Numbered from the stretch's first letter, positions 33,265 through 45,759 are shown. The stretch is 64,000 nt of DNA from Gautieria morchelliformis (GCA_015179125.1 WHVA01000406.1:41964-105963), one strand, 5' to 3'. The notes: generated from the letters alone by a model not told the origin. A program made the numbers and translations.

Positions 33265-33429
33265 AGTCTTGCTTGTCTCATGCTAGACTTGTACGGGCCC
33301 TAGCTCAATACAACTCTGAGCCAGGTAACCCTTCAGCGAGCACTGCTTCGGAAGCTGCAGGCAAGTGGTTCAGGGAGGTCCTAAGACACAAGAAGCACCT
33401 ATGGAGGATGTTCCGGAACAGTGACTGTT

Positions 33430-35119
33430 AGATGAAATTGACTTCTCTCCAGAACTCGATCAGTCTAATAAGAAAGCACTTCAGAACGTCATTCTCTCCC
33501 ACAAAGATGCATTTGGTCTAGATGGCAGGCTTGGACACTATAATGCGAAGGTCGAAATTACCTTACATCCTGATACTAAGGAAATTTCTCTCCCTCCGTA
33601 TAATGCCTCTCCCGCTAAGAGAGAACTCATTGACAAGCAGATGGATGCATGGATTAACCTCAGAGTTATCGAACCATCCAAAAGCCCTTGGGGTTTTCCA
33701 GCATTGATATCCTATCATAATGGAAAATCTAGAATGTGCATCGACTACAGAAAACTTAACGAAGTAGTCATGCCTGATGAGTTCCCTCTGCCTAGGCAAG
33801 ATGCTATCTTACAGGCACTTACAGGATCCCGTTGGCTCTCAACCTTGGATGCATTGGCAGGCTTTACGCAACTGCAAATGGCTGACAATGCCAAGGAGAA
33901 AACTGCGTTCCGGACTCACCGAGGACTGTACCACTTCAGGCGTCTGCCTTTTGGGTATAGAAAGGGCCAGCAGTTTTCCAAAGAGTCATGCAGGGTGTCC
34001 TAGCACCTTTTCTCTGGATCTTTGCACTGGTGTACATTGATGACATCGTCATTTATTCCAAAACCTTCAAAGAACACTTAACTCACCTTGATAAGGTTTT
34101 TGGTGCCATTGAAAGGTCAGGAATCACGCTGTCACCAGCTAAGTGCCATCTTGCCTACCAGTCACTTATCTGTTAGGACAGAAGGTATCACGGCTGGGTT
34201 TATCCACTCACAAGGAAAAGGTTGATGCTATCCTAGAACTGGCTGAACCTAAGAATGTTCATGAGTTGCAAACATTCCTTGGCATGATGGTTTACTTTTC
34301 CTCATACATTCCATTTTATGCCTGGATGGTGGCCCCTCTATTTGAACTTTTAAAGAAGGTTCCACCTGGAGCTGGGGTAACACACAACAAGAAGCCTTTG
34401 AGCTGGCTAAAACAGCTTTAGTCAGTGCACCTGTCAAAGCTTATGCCATCCCAGAACTCGGTTACAGAGTGTACTCCGATGCCTGTGATGTCGGCATAGC
34501 TGCTATACTTCAGCAGGTCCAACCAATCAAAATCAGAGACCTTAAAGGTACCAAGGCATATGATAAGCTCAAAACCACTTTTGACAATGGGCAACCTGTT
34601 CCGCAACTGGTTATCTCAGTGTCTAAGGATGAGCCACTTCCTACCCCTGGTATCTGGGACAAGGACTTTGAAAACACTACCGTTTCCGTGGAAAGAGTAA
34701 TTGCATACTGGTCCAGAACTCTGAAGCCAGCAGAACGTAACTATTCTCCCACCGAAAGGGAAGCCCTAGCATTACGTGACGGTCTCATCAAATTTCAACC
34801 CTATATTGAAGGGGAAAAAGTGATAGCCATTACTGATCATGCTGCCCTCATTTGGAGTCGTACCTTCCAGAACGTCAATCGGAGACTATTGACCTGGGGC
34901 ACAGTTTTTGCAGCCTACCCAGACTTAAAAATTGTGCACAGAGCTGGACGTGTGCATTCTAATGTGGATCCTATTTCTCGACTCAGAAGGAATGTCCCTT
35001 TTCAAGATGGACCTTCTTCTGACGATTCCATTCCTACTATCCTGGATTCCGAGCAGGATTCTCTTTCCGAATTCTATTCAGAGATCTCTCCTGAATTCGA
35101 AGCCAAACCTTACGTCTAA
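33430..35119 (+). pseudogene. Gypsy 1 reverse transcriptase and RNase H
   Basis: RT motifs are spread over several frames: the palm region with PKSPWGFPALISY-like sequence and MCIDYRKLNEVV (about 33720-33770), FRRLPFGYR (about 33935-33965, frame lost just after), then the catalytic YIDD at 34033-34044 in another frame. LGLSTHKEKVDAI and FLGMMVYFSSYIP follow. The RNase H domain (34469-35119) is open for 216 codons with YSDACDVGIAA, SPTEREALALRDGLI, ITDHAALIW and a VHRAGRVHSNVDPISR tail. At least three frameshifts (about 33960-33990, 34170, 34380) prevent translation as one protein. Confidence 0.85.
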
Positions 35120-36892
35120 TGGCTGACTTCGAAGAGGAGAGCTCGAGAACCTTGCCCGAAACATATTCTACTGCGGTACAAGCTCACACCAACTTGGCAG
35201 ACTCAATCACTCTCCCGTTCACAGCTGCCAAAAGCTTCAATCTGGTTACGAGCTTATCTCAGGAAGAAATCCAAAAAATCGTAGACGGTTATACCTCAGA
35301 CCCTTACTTCAGTAAAGTACTGTCAGAATTAAGGAACGAGTCAAATTGGAGCAATCCAAAACAACCCTTGTTCTTTGAAAGTGAGACTGGCTACTTTACT
35401 TCGAAGATTGGAATGGGAATAACAGGTTATGCATTCCCAGGAGTGAGCAAGCAAGGCTTCTTAGTGAAATCCATGACGAAATCACTGAAGGAGCTCACGC
35501 CGGATATCACAGGACTTACAACAAATTATCCTCCACTTACTACTGGCCCAGGATGAGTAGGGATGTCAAGAGATTTGTAGTAAGCTGTGACATCTGCCAA
35601 AAGGCCAAACCTCGAAGGCATGCACCAATTGGTCTGCTGCAGCCTCTACCTATTCCGAAAAACCATTTGAAGTTGTCACTATGGATTTCATCACTGAACT
35701 TCCTGAAAGCAATGGCTACGACTCCATCCTAGTCATTGTAGACAAACTCACGAAATATGCCACCTTCATCCCCACTCACAGCTCTGTGAATGAAGAAACT
35801 ACTGCCAAGTTATTCTTTGAGCACATAGTGTCAAAATATGGAATACCTAGGCAGATAGTCTCTGACAGAGACTCCAGATGGACAGGGACGTTCTGGAAGG
35901 AAGTGTGCAGATTAATGAACATGCGACGAGCCCTCACAATGGCATATCATCCTCAGGCTGATGGTCAGACTGAGATCATGAATCAAATACTTGAAACGGC
36001 CCTTCGTTCGTACATTAATCCGCTTCGGAACGACTGGTTCTCTTTGTTACACCCTTTTAGTCTGTCATATAACACTACTCCCCACTCTGCTACAACATTC
36101 TCTCCTTCCTTCCTCCTCTTTGGCTTTACCCCCACTACCATTGGGATGCTCCTGCATCCAGAAGTCGACGGAGTGCCAAGACCGATGACATCAGTACCGG
36201 CGGCATCCCAAAACGGTGTGCGGGGTAACGCCACTATCTCGGGACCGAGGACGGCGAAGAATCACATGACCGAACCTCTCTCTGACGCCACTGAAGACCC
36301 TGACGCATCTCATCTGGTTCAGGGTTTCCAGGCCTACAGAGACCAGGCCAAGCTCGCGCTTCAGTTCGCACAGATTGCGCAACAGAAGACCTACAATCAG
36401 GGATGCCTGAATTTCGAGTACGACGTGGGCGACAAGGTTCTCATTAATCCTCATTCCCTCCGCCTCCTCAGCTCAGAAAGGGGACGAGGTAAGAAGTTAC
36501 TAATGAAATATGACGGTCCCTTCGAAGTCTCACAAAAATTAGGCCCTGCCACATATCGGCTTCGCATGCCCGCTTCCTATGGCATGCACCCCGTGCTCAA
36601 CATCGCTCACCTCGAAACGTACACTTCCTCTGATTCAGAATTTGGTATCCGTCCCACTAAATCATTGAACCGCGCCGATTTCGAAGTGATCCCCGAATTT
36701 GAAGTAGAGTCGATCACTCAAGAGCGCTGGCGGAAATCGCGAAAGGGTCGACGGACGCAGGAACTCCTCGTCAGGTTCGTGGGTTACGATGCCTCCTTCG
36801 ACGAGTGGTTAACCCGACGGCAGCTCAAAAACGCTCCGGACATCCTCAAGGATTGGGACTCGCGTCGCCGATCCCACGAGCTGTCTCAGTGA
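35119..36892 (+). pseudogene. Gypsy 1 integrase with C-terminal chromodomain
   Basis: The zinc-binding N-terminus (TYYWPRMSRDVKRF..SCDIC at about 35530-35600) is in a different frame from the catalytic core, so frameshifts lie near 35460 and 35650. From 35681 the frame is open for 403 codons: IVDKLTKYATFI, the second catalytic Asp in SDRDSRWTG, the Glu in ADGQTEIMNQ, then a GPFEV..PATYRLRMPAS linker. A chromodomain-like C-terminus (about 36690-36870) has EVESITQERW, LLVRFVGYDASFDEWL and NAPDIL. A chromodomain after integrase defines the chromovirus clade and is thought to direct integration to marked chromatin. Confidence 0.88.
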
Positions 36893-37090
36893 GATTCCAA
36901 ATGATCTGCTTGGCGTCGTGTCATACCTAATCGTTCCCACTGTCTCATAGTATGCCCTAGTTTCACTGTCGTATCTCTCTACATTCCATTCATCCACAAC
37001 CTACTCTAAACCTTTCTCAAAGAATCACTCGTAGTTCCTTTTCCCAATCCTACCTCCCGTTGCTCACTCTCGAAAAAATCAGCTCTTACT

Positions 37091-38094
37091 ATGTCCACTT
37101 TTCCTAAAATCTCTTCTATTGATTTCCACACCATTCTTCTCGAAAATCGTCTTGTTCAGGGACCAGTTCCAGCGCCGTCTTATCCATTCCAGTTCACTGC
37201 CGATTTCGATTACTACAAGCCCAATAAATTCGACTTTTGCTTCTTAAATCCTCCTCACGAAGGGATGGCAGTAATGCGAAATGATCTTGCCAGCGCGTGC
37301 TGGGAGTCTTTGAAAATGAAAACCCGATACATCATGGCCGCCGCTCACGGGTGGAAAGGTGACTCGGAAGAACATCCGCTCCCTACTACCATCCCTACCG
37401 AAAAGCTATCCGAAATCGGAATCATCCACCCACCTTTCCCTCCGTTCCAGCAGCTTTCTCATAATTTCCTTCTTCTCCCAGAAACGCCGGAAGTCATTGG
37501 CAAGCGTCTGGCGATGTGGCAAAACAATTCCCGCCAGCTCGCAGCCTGGATCTGCAAAGCTCAGCTCCAATCTGCGATCACTCCCAATTGCTCGTGGACC
37601 TGGCCCACTTCTCCTTCGAGCGATCACTCTATCTGCAATGCGACACCACGGCCAGTGACCGAGTAACTGAGGCAAGCTCGGAAGAGTGGGAACCCAATTC
37701 TTTAGAGGAAGACACGGTTCTCACTGAGTCTGCTGAGCCCTCTAGTAAGCCGTCCTCAACGCATACATCCTTCTCCAACGTCTCATCTCCTGCAGCGCGC
37801 GTTGCTCGAGCCTTCAACAGCATCGCCGACCGCGAGGACCTCAAAAGGTCACGCGATTCTTCACCTGAGGACTCGGTCCGTGACGGACTCGAAGCCAACA
37901 AAAAGCAGGTGGTATTGTGGCAGCCGACCGCCGCTCAACGCATAGAGGAGCGGCGTGCACTTGAGTGTGGCGAAGTGGAGTCCTACTGCGCTACCTCTTC
38001 CTCAGCTCCTCCTCCGCGCCCGGTCTTCAATGCGCGATCCTTCCATACCACTCTCTCTACAACTCCTGCTCCGACTCGTGACCCGCGTCTCTGA
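37091..38094 (+). pseudogene. Gypsy 1 ORF3 (extra ORF in env position)
   Basis: ORF3 begins with ATG at 37091 about 200 bp after the integrase stop and reads 191 codons. The conserved reading then shifts into another frame (open to 38094) somewhere around 37600-37650. The N-terminal part is globular (HGWKGDSEE, LAMWQ..SRQLAAW). The C-terminal part is disordered, with KRSRDSSPEDS and KQVVLWQPTAAQ. The same ORF, with MSxFPxxxSIDxxx at its start and QVVKWQPSFAQ near its end, lies at the equivalent place in gypsy 2, so it is a real component of this lineage. There is no signal peptide or clear membrane segment, so it is not an obvious envelope protein. Confidence 0.7.
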
Positions 38095-38201
38095 CTATCT
38101 CTGCCACGACTGTTCCTCTCGGGGCCGGTTTCGTCTACAACTCGAAAGTCACCGAGTTTACTAAGTATGAGTAGGTGCAGGAATATTCTAAGGGGGATAA
38201 C

Positions 38202-39684
38202 TATGTAGGAACCAGCTTTCTAGTTTAAAAATCTCGAAAAAAGCATTAAAAAGTCTGTAAAAACCTTTTTCCCATCTTAACATCAGCCAATACACGCAGC
38301 TTTGATGGGGAACTGTATTTAGAATATTCCTTGAATTTTCTTGCATTTTTTCGCCAATTGTCCTGACCTCCTTGGCTCAAAACTGCTTTATTGTGTTTGA
38401 CAAAGGCTATGAACCCACGAGAGTCCATAACTTTGTCATCGGCACTAAATTTCAAACTCCGACCGGAGCGATCCTCGAACGCGCTAATTCAGAGCCGCAC
38501 GTCCTCAAACACCCACAACTCTGACACTTTGGCTCTTTCAATCTCAGCTGGTGAGATTGGGAATATCCGGTGCAGCTTACACAAGCCTGTACACTTAAAT
38601 ATAGTTCAAACCCAGCAGACACATGACTTGCCTCATAGCAACCATGGCTGTGTAAGGCTGTGTGCAAGACTGCCCAATGATATGCAGCGCCAAAACTAGG
38701 GTGCATAATCAAGCAATCTTATTGGATGCTGAGCCTCCAAGCTTAGTGCCACAACCCCTGAAATAGGACCCTCGACATCATAGGGCTGTGCAGGGCTATG
38801 CAGGGCTGTGTAAGGCTTGCTGGGCAGTGCAAATCAGGGAAGGTGATTGGCTATCTATTCTTAATTTCCTTGCACAAACACACCACTATAGTTACGAGGG
38901 TGTGTTTTAGCTGCGCAAATATTTACTTATGACATCACTCGCCTAATAGATAGAAGCTCCCCATTTTACATAATCCTGTGTAATTTACAATATAAAAGGA
39001 GGCCATTCTGACCCCCTAGGATAATCATCCAATCTAGCAATCTGCTGCTTCTATCCTACACGTGACTCGTGTGACTTGCATCTTACTAAGCTGCTAATCC
39101 CAGCTAGGGTTATTCACTTACTTTAGTGTCTAATTCCTTGTTAAGTAGATACTTTTCTGCTTAGCCACCTAGACTAATCCTCCGGGTGTAATTCTACAGA
39201 GTGAGTCTGTCAATTGATAGTCTTGCCATTCGCACTCCAATACCCGAGAGAGTTGATCAGTTGATTTTCCTGGTTAATATCTTTCACAAGTCAATTCCTA
39301 TTACTTGTAAAAGCCGCTTTAGATTCTATTCTTTGCCTCTCGTTTTATTGCTGTGCGCTGGTAGATTATCAGGGCAGTCCATTTATAAACTCGCCTGCTA
39401 AGTACATTCCTTTATATTTTGGAATACGCTTGGACCCCGATAGTGTCCTTGAACCTACAGTCTTTTAGTTTATTGTTCAGTGCTGCTAAGAAACACATTG
39501 CCTTCCATCCGTATTAACTTGGACTAGTTTTTACGCGGATTGCAACCAAGGTACAAATATTAAATTATTTCCGGAGTTGTGCTGCAGCATTGTTTAATAT
39601 TCTTTGAGTCTCGTAAACGACACGTTCTGATAGATTGAAGTGTTAGCAATAACTAACACCAAAGTCTTGAAGGGTTCCAAAACA
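38202..39684 (+). mobile_element. 3' LTR of gypsy 1
   Basis: About 1.48 kb, starting TATGTAGGAACC (intact sister: TGTGTAGGAACC) and ending GGTTCCAAAACA, giving imperfect inverted termini. A polypurine tract sits immediately upstream. A TATAAAAGG promoter element is at 38991-38999. The reverse-oriented copy at 40237-41736 is highly similar, so the ends are well defined. Confidence 0.85.
38991..38999 (+). promoter_or_regulatory. LTR TATA box (TATAAAAGG)
   Basis: It lies mid-LTR, as expected for the U3/R boundary; the same motif is kept in the inverted LTR copies (minus strand, near 40920 and 46780). Confidence 0.55.
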
Positions 39685-42600
39685 ATCTCCCCATACAAAG
39701 CCAAATTGGTCTTTGAGCTCCTCGGCTGTGAGACCCCACAGCTCATCGATGTAGTGTACATGCTCGCTTTGGAACTGCGTCTTGAATAACTCAAGATCGC
39801 GATCTTGTGCATCTGGCTGGATGGTAAGCATATTGATGAAGTCGGAAATAGTCAGGAAAGGGTGAGCTGCCGTGATTTCTGGGCCATCGCTTGAAGGGCC
39901 GGTAGCTGGACTAGGTGACCTTGTGCGGCCCTGGCCTTTTTTCAAAACCGCCATAGCGAATTCCATCATCTGCATTGGGTCGTGGTAGCTGTATTGTGGT
40001 GCATATGGGTGGTAAAATGCAGGGTGTGGTGTCTGCGGCTGGCCCATAAGTGGATAGGACCCATTGTTACCAATCGCCGTGTGACCTGCCATCTGCCCCA
40101 TGACTGGATAGAGTCCGTCACTACCAAGAACAGCGTGACCTGCCCTTATTCTCGTAGGTTTGGCGGTACCTGCATTTGCCACAGCATTGGCCGTGTTGCC
40201 GTGAAACTCCTCAAAATGCTTGCTGTTGGGTGGTACTGTTTTGGAACCCTTCAAGACTTTGGTGTTATTGCTAACACTTCAATCTATCAGAACGTGTCGT
40301 TTACGAGACTCAAAGAATATTAAACAATGCTGCAGCACAACTCCGGAAATAATTTAATATTTGTACCTTGGTTGCAATCCGCGTAAAAACTAGTCCAAGT
40401 TAATACGGATGGAAGGCAATGTGTTTCTTAGCAGCACTGAACAATAAACTAAAAGACTGTAGGTTCAAGGACACTATCGGGGTCCAAGCGTATTCCAAAA
40501 TATAAAGGAATGTACTTAGCAGGCGAGTTTATAAATGGACTGCCCTGATAATCTACCAGCGCACAGCAATAAAACGAGAGGCAAAGAATAGAATCTAAAG
40601 CGGCTTTTACAAGTAATAGGAATTGACTTGTGAAAGATATTAACCAGGAAAATCAACTGATCAACTCTCTCGGGTATTGGAGTGCGAATGGCAAGACTAT
40701 CAATTGACAGACTCACTCTGTAGAATTACACCCGGAGGATTAGTCTAGGTGGCTAAGCAGAAAAGTATCTACTTAACAAGGAATTAGACACTAAAGTAAG
40801 TGAATAACCCTAGCTGGGATTAGCAGCTTAGTAAGATGCAAGTCACACGAGTCACGTGTAGGATAGAAGCAGCAGATTGCTAGATTGGATGATTATCCTA
40901 GGGGGTCAGAATGGCCTCCTTTTATATTGTAAATTACACAGGATTATGTAAAATGGGGAGCTTCTATCTATTAGGCGAGTGATGTCATAAGTAAATATTT
41001 GCGCAGCTAAAACACACCCTCGTAACTATAGTGGTGTGTTTGTGCAAGGAAATTAAGAATAGATAGCCAATCACCTTCCTTGATTTGCACTGCCCAGCAG
41101 GCCTTACACAGCCCTGCATAGCCTTGCATAGCCCTGCATAGCCCTGCATAGCCCTATGATGTCAAGGGTCCTATTTCAGGGTTGTAGCATTGAGCTTGGA
41201 GGCTCATTGTCCAATAGGATTGATTGAATATATACCCTAGTTTTGGCTCCGCATATCATTGGGCAGTCTTGCACACAGCCTTACACAGCCATGGTTGCTA
41301 TGAAGCAAGTCATGTGTCTGCTGGGTTTGAACTATATTTAAGTGTACAGGCTTGTGTAAGCTGCACTGGATATTCCCAATCTCACCAGCTGAGATTGAAA
41401 GAGCCAAAGTGTCAGAGTTGTGGGTGTTTGAGGACGTGCGGCTCTGAATTAGCGCGTTCGAGGATCGCGCCGGTCGGAGTTTGAAATCGAACGCCGATGA
41501 CAAAGTTATGGACTCTCATGGGTTCATAGCCTTTGTCAAGCACAGTAAAGCAGTTTTGAGCCAAGGAGGTCAGAATAATTGGGGAAAAAATGCAAGAAAA
41601 TTCAAGGAATATTCTAAATACAGTTCCCCATCAAAGCTGCGCGTATTGGCTGATGTTAAGATGGGAAAAAGGTTTTTTACAGACTTTTTAATGCTTTTTT
41701 TCGAGATTTTTAGACTAGAAAGATGGTTCCTACACAGGTACTTTGTATGTAACACCGTATGTACCAGCAGCCTAAAAATGAATCAGACGTTGTCGCTCTA
41801 TAGAATATACGGTAACTTACCAATGCCTCGGCCCACGCTCTCAGCTGGTTCCAACTAATGTCTCGGTGCATACCTTGCTTATCAACCTTACAGCGCTCGT
41901 TGCGGCAGGTGTTCAGGTCACATGGTTTGAGAGTTTCCTTCAATGCCTGTAGGGCAGCTCGTTCTTTGGCTGAAATTCGACTGTGGTCATCATCAGAAAT
42001 GACCGATCTTTCATCATCTGACGCATTCAAGTCGGTAATTTTTATTTCTTTCTGTGTGTGGCCGCCATGTCCTTTGCCGGTGCCCTTCTTGTTGGCGTTC
42101 TTCCCTTTACCCAATGTGTGACGGAGTGACTCCATGTACTTTACCAATAGTTAGAGAACTGACGATGAAAATCTAGAAGAACTTACGTCGTCAGGAACAA
42201 TAATCTCGACAGCAACAGAGGCTTGATTTTTTTTCTTTCCTTGCACAGTTTCTATCTCCTCCTTCAAGCCCTCCCAGTCTTTGACAGACTGGAGCCGCAT
42301 GAGCATTGCCTTGGTAACACCTGTAAGCTTTTACTTCAACTTCGGCTTCGATTTGACACCGGAATAGCCAATTGCATCATGAAGGGTGTTAATGAGCATA
42401 TAGAACGAAGTATGGGACATTATATTAATCCCGGTGCGAGTCTCGTCAGCATCAGTGCCGTCTGGTACGAGAAATGTGATACCTTTGTTGTGTCAGAACA
42501 TGCAATTACATGTGTTTGAAACTCACTCTTTGCGGCGTCCTTTTTTCCCACTATCACAGGTTTACTCATCGGATTTGTAGCTATACTGGACTTGGATGGT

Positions 42601-42699
42601 ATACTATCGGATTCGCTTCCGGACTGAACCTGGTCGGGCACAAAGTCGGCAGAATTGTCTTCCACAACAGCTGGGCCTGGCTTGCTTTTGATTGGTGAC
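39685..42699 (-). pseudogene. Disrupted paralogue of the 487-aa gene at 49268-50941
   Basis: Minus-strand exons match the plus-strand gene with the same intron positions and phases: exon from about 42699 to 42527 (acidic/Ser-rich), 42461-42187, 42138-41821, then 41771-39685. Introns 42462-42526, 42139-42186 and 41772-41820 are GT-AG. Conserved features are C-X4-C-X4-C-X7-H followed by ISWNQLRAW (in 42138-41821), KVPPNSKHFEEFH, and FGFVWGD near the end. Three lesions are visible: TAA at 42333-42331, a solo LTR splitting the last exon at 40237-41736, and loss of the C-terminus at 39685 where the gypsy 1 LTR begins. An upstream minus-strand frame (43063-42707) may be a further 5' exon. Confidence 0.8.
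40237..41736 (-). mobile_element. Solo gypsy LTR with GGTAC target duplication
   Basis: A 1.5-kb LTR in reverse orientation relative to 38202-39684. On the plus strand it starts TGTTTTGGAACC and ends GGTTCCTACACA, flanked by GGTAC at 40232-40236 and 41737-41741. It interrupts the KVPPN codons of the minus-strand gene; removing it restores continuity with the paralogue. Confidence 0.9.
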
Positions 42700-43063
42700 A
42701 AATCAACTAGAACATGTGGATTTGGTCCGAGTCATCTGCAGGGAATGCAGCTTCTTCTTCGATGATTGCGGCCATTTTCAATTTTGTGGAAATCGGTCGC
42801 ACGCAAGTTGATCGACGGATAGAGGTTCCAATACCATGCTTGCCTTCAGGTATGTCTAGATCCCATGATTTAATGTGAAGTGAGATGGTTATAAGAGAAA
42901 GCTTACCTTGTTCAATAGGAGCAATATCTTGCACTCCGTTGTCTTGACCCTCCGAGTCAGCCAAATCTGCTGATGAGCCCCAGTGAAAAGTGCCTCTGGT
43001 GAGATCTGGCGCCAGCTGGCTCAGAGTGTGAGATCTGGTGGGATCGGGAAACGCAGATTGCAA

Positions 43064-45032
43064 ATTATTTTAGTAAGCGTGCAATTCTTGAAACTCAGAA
43101 TATTTTTCCCAAACCAGCGAGAATTGTGAAAACATCGAAGAAACTCCAGGAAAAAGTTCCGTGAATCTGAGAATTTGACAGGTAGATATTTCGTCGAAGT
43201 TGCAAATTGAAATACGCCTAGCTAGTCATTTCAAGCCCAGCCGGTGTATATAGTTCACGCGTCGAAGTTTTGTTTTCATTTCCCCTTCTTTCCACGTCAC
43301 CCACTACCATGCCATCGCTAGTTCACTACACGCAGAGTCGCCGCCCTGTTGTCATCGTCCTTGAGTCTAGTACACTCTGATATCATGTATCACTATACTC
43401 CTGACCATGTATCTCCTCAGCAGCCTCTGCGTGCTCGCTCAATAGCGTAGCTCTCCGGCTCCAAAGTCGCGCGACTCACTTCACATTATGCAGCTGCGTG
43501 ATCCCGAGATCGTGCCGTCAGCACCTGTAGTGCTCAGGGGCCTCCGCTGTGCGCTCCCACTCCGCCGTCTCTCTTCTCTGTCTCACGCGCAATATCCTAG
43601 CTGTTTGTCCCTGCTTTCTTGCTTTTGGCGCCTGTCTTGTCCTCTGCACTAGTCTCAGAATGAGCATCACTTGGCCCCCGCGCGCGCTCCACGCTAAACG
43701 CGAAACGTCCCTCAGCCAGCAGCAAATGTCTGAATGCGAGGTTGACGTGGTCAGCAGTAATACCCAGGCATGCCGCGTTGGATGGTGAGCAGCTGTGCAT
43801 CTATAGCATCTCCTGTCCATTGTTACTCACGCTCTATGCCTCTGCTGCAGATTCGTGTGCGATGAGTCACTAGTCATTAGGCGCATTGCATTGCGTACGT
43901 TTGTGTGGTGCATTAAAAGGGTGCATATATACATATTATACTGATGTTTTCCCTTGCCTTTCACACCTCCTTTCCCTGCCTCCGTTTCTCCTGGATTTCA
44001 GTTCGGATTTGTTGCAGCGGGACTTGGCGATGTACGGATATGGGATAGCGGTAGGCGGTAGGTAGCTTAGCTACTAGTTGACCTCTCTAGTCCAATGTAT
44101 CTATTATGAAAATATATTATATTTTCAACTATTAAATTGTGACCAGATTCAGCCATATACTGGACTATGGTGCGCCAGATCTGGCCAGATCTCGAAGCAA
44201 ATCTGCGAATTTGCCCGATGGCATAGTCTCAATTATCTGGCCATGTCCGGTGAGTGTGGGGAGCCATTTGGCTGCCATATCTCACCATATCTGGCCAGAG
44301 TCTGTTTTCACTGGGGATTAGCATTTGACCCTGGTAGGTTTACTGTCTACTTTAACTTTCTTCTTCTGATTTTTCTTGCTACCCATGGTCATCCTATGAG
44401 AATGGAAGCAACATCACAATTACGGTGTTCCCCTCGTTTACATCTATTCTGCGGAGTTAGAGTGAACTCGGTGTGTATCTCATCGCTCCCATGCCTTGGA
44501 ATGTTTTGTATGACGATGCTATTCTCATCAAGCATCAGCACCCTCCGCAGTTCCATCTTGCTGGCTGAGACCTCCCGCGTCATGTGCCGTTCCTACCCCC
44601 ACACACCAGGCTGCATGGAGTAGAGGGCCCAGTGTCAGCCGTTCTTCCAAGTCAATACTCTTTCCTCAAAGTGATACATTTGCAGAAGGACCCTGCTGCC
44701 GGAAGTTGTTTCCCGGTCCTTGTTTCAAACTCGAGGCCAGTCTCTAAACTCTGCTCAGAACCCGCTGCTACCATCACCTTATCCAAGCATCCCACCCCGC
44801 TCCCATCACCATTCTGTCAAGGTGATGACCACCGTCACTTTATAGACCATGTTGACCTCTATCTGAATCCCATATTGCTGCTCCAGCTCGACGTCGGCAT
44901 CTAGTTCTACGACCCAGCCAATGACCTCCGTCACGTCTATTAGCTCCACACCATCCACAACAAGTTTGTCAACCTCCTCTTCGACCCCCTCTTTGACCCC
45001 TCTTCACCCTCCTCTTCTACTTCCGGGACAAA
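43064..45032. other. Stretch without recognisable gene
   Basis: Short open frames exist on both strands, but none shows a known motif, codon pattern or paralogue within the window. Around 44155-44300 there are repeated CTGGCCAGATCT/ATATCTGGCCAGA-like words, suggestive of an old repeat. I see no RNA gene. Confidence 0.4.
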
Positions 45033-45690
45033 GCGCAGTTGGATGGCGGAGGGTAATATGGCGACATGCATGGCGAGTGCCGGGTCGGGGAGGACATGTG
45101 GAGGATTGGGGCGGGAAGCACGTACTCTGCCCTCATCGGGTGTGGCAACGGCCGCGTGTGCCGTGGCTGCGTGAGTGGGCCTGCCTGATACTTCTGCGCT
45201 TCCGTGCTAGGCCCGAGGCCTGCGCCTGGGTCGGGATGACTGGCAATGAGGCTTGATAGGCGGCATCCGCCGCTCCGCTGTGCGCTGCTGGGTGGTTGAG
45301 GGCAGGATGGCGACATGCCTGGGGAGGGCTGGGTCAGCGAGGAGGTCCGGATGATTGGGCTGGGAAGGGTGTACTCTGCCCTCATCATGTTTGGCGACGG
45401 CCGCACGTGCTGCGCCCATTCCCGTGGGCTTGCCTGGTGCTTCTGCGCTTCCGTGCTGGGCCTGAGGCCAGCACCTGGGTCGGGAAGACAAGGCTGGAAA
45501 GGCAGCATCCGTGGCTGCGCTGTGCGCTGCTGGGTGGCGGAGGGCAGGATGGCGAAGTGCCTGGGGAGGGCTGGGTCACCGAGGAGGTCCGGATGATTGG
45601 GCTGGGAAGGGCGTACTCTGCCCTCATCACATGTGGCAACAGCTGCACGTGCTGTGCCTGTGCATGTATGTTGTTAAGTTTGATTCATTA
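45033..45690 (+). repeat. Three tandem ~240-bp GC-rich repeats
   Basis: The phrases GCTGTGCGCTGCTGGGTGG, GGGGAGGGCTGGGTCA, GAGGTCCGGATGATTGGGCT, GTACTCTGCCCTCATCA and GTGCTTCTGCGCTTCCGTGC recur about every 240 bp (starts near 45033, 45278 and 45518). The first copy is the most diverged. Long GC-rich open frames here are probably composition artefacts. Confidence 0.8.
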
Positions 45691-45759
45691 GATATACGTC
45701 TCACCTGATGAACACGTCTCCATCCAGAACCTTCCCGCATGTCTTGCTTCGACTCTCCC

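Larger units (their letters stand above)
30519..39684 (+). mobile_element. Ty3/gypsy chromovirus 1, 5'-truncated, with 3' LTR
   Basis: Plus-strand element in the order gag, zinc knuckle, protease, RT, RNase H, integrase, chromodomain, ORF3, polypurine tract (AAGGGGGATAAC near 38190-38201), 3' LTR (38202-39684). The 5' LTR and primer-binding site are absent, because gag abuts a copia fragment at about 30519. Several frameshifts and one in-frame TAG show it is dead. Its 3' LTR ends inside the last exon of the minus-strand gene at 39685. Confidence 0.85.

Noticed and set aside
43518-43820. Overlapping ~70-100 codon frames on both strands near 43.5-43.8 kb
   Set aside because: No motif or composition signal; lengths are compatible with chance in GC-rich DNA.
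44078-44623. 181-codon plus-strand frame
   Set aside because: It begins in an AT-rich repeat-like stretch and contains no recognisable domain; insufficient evidence for a gene.
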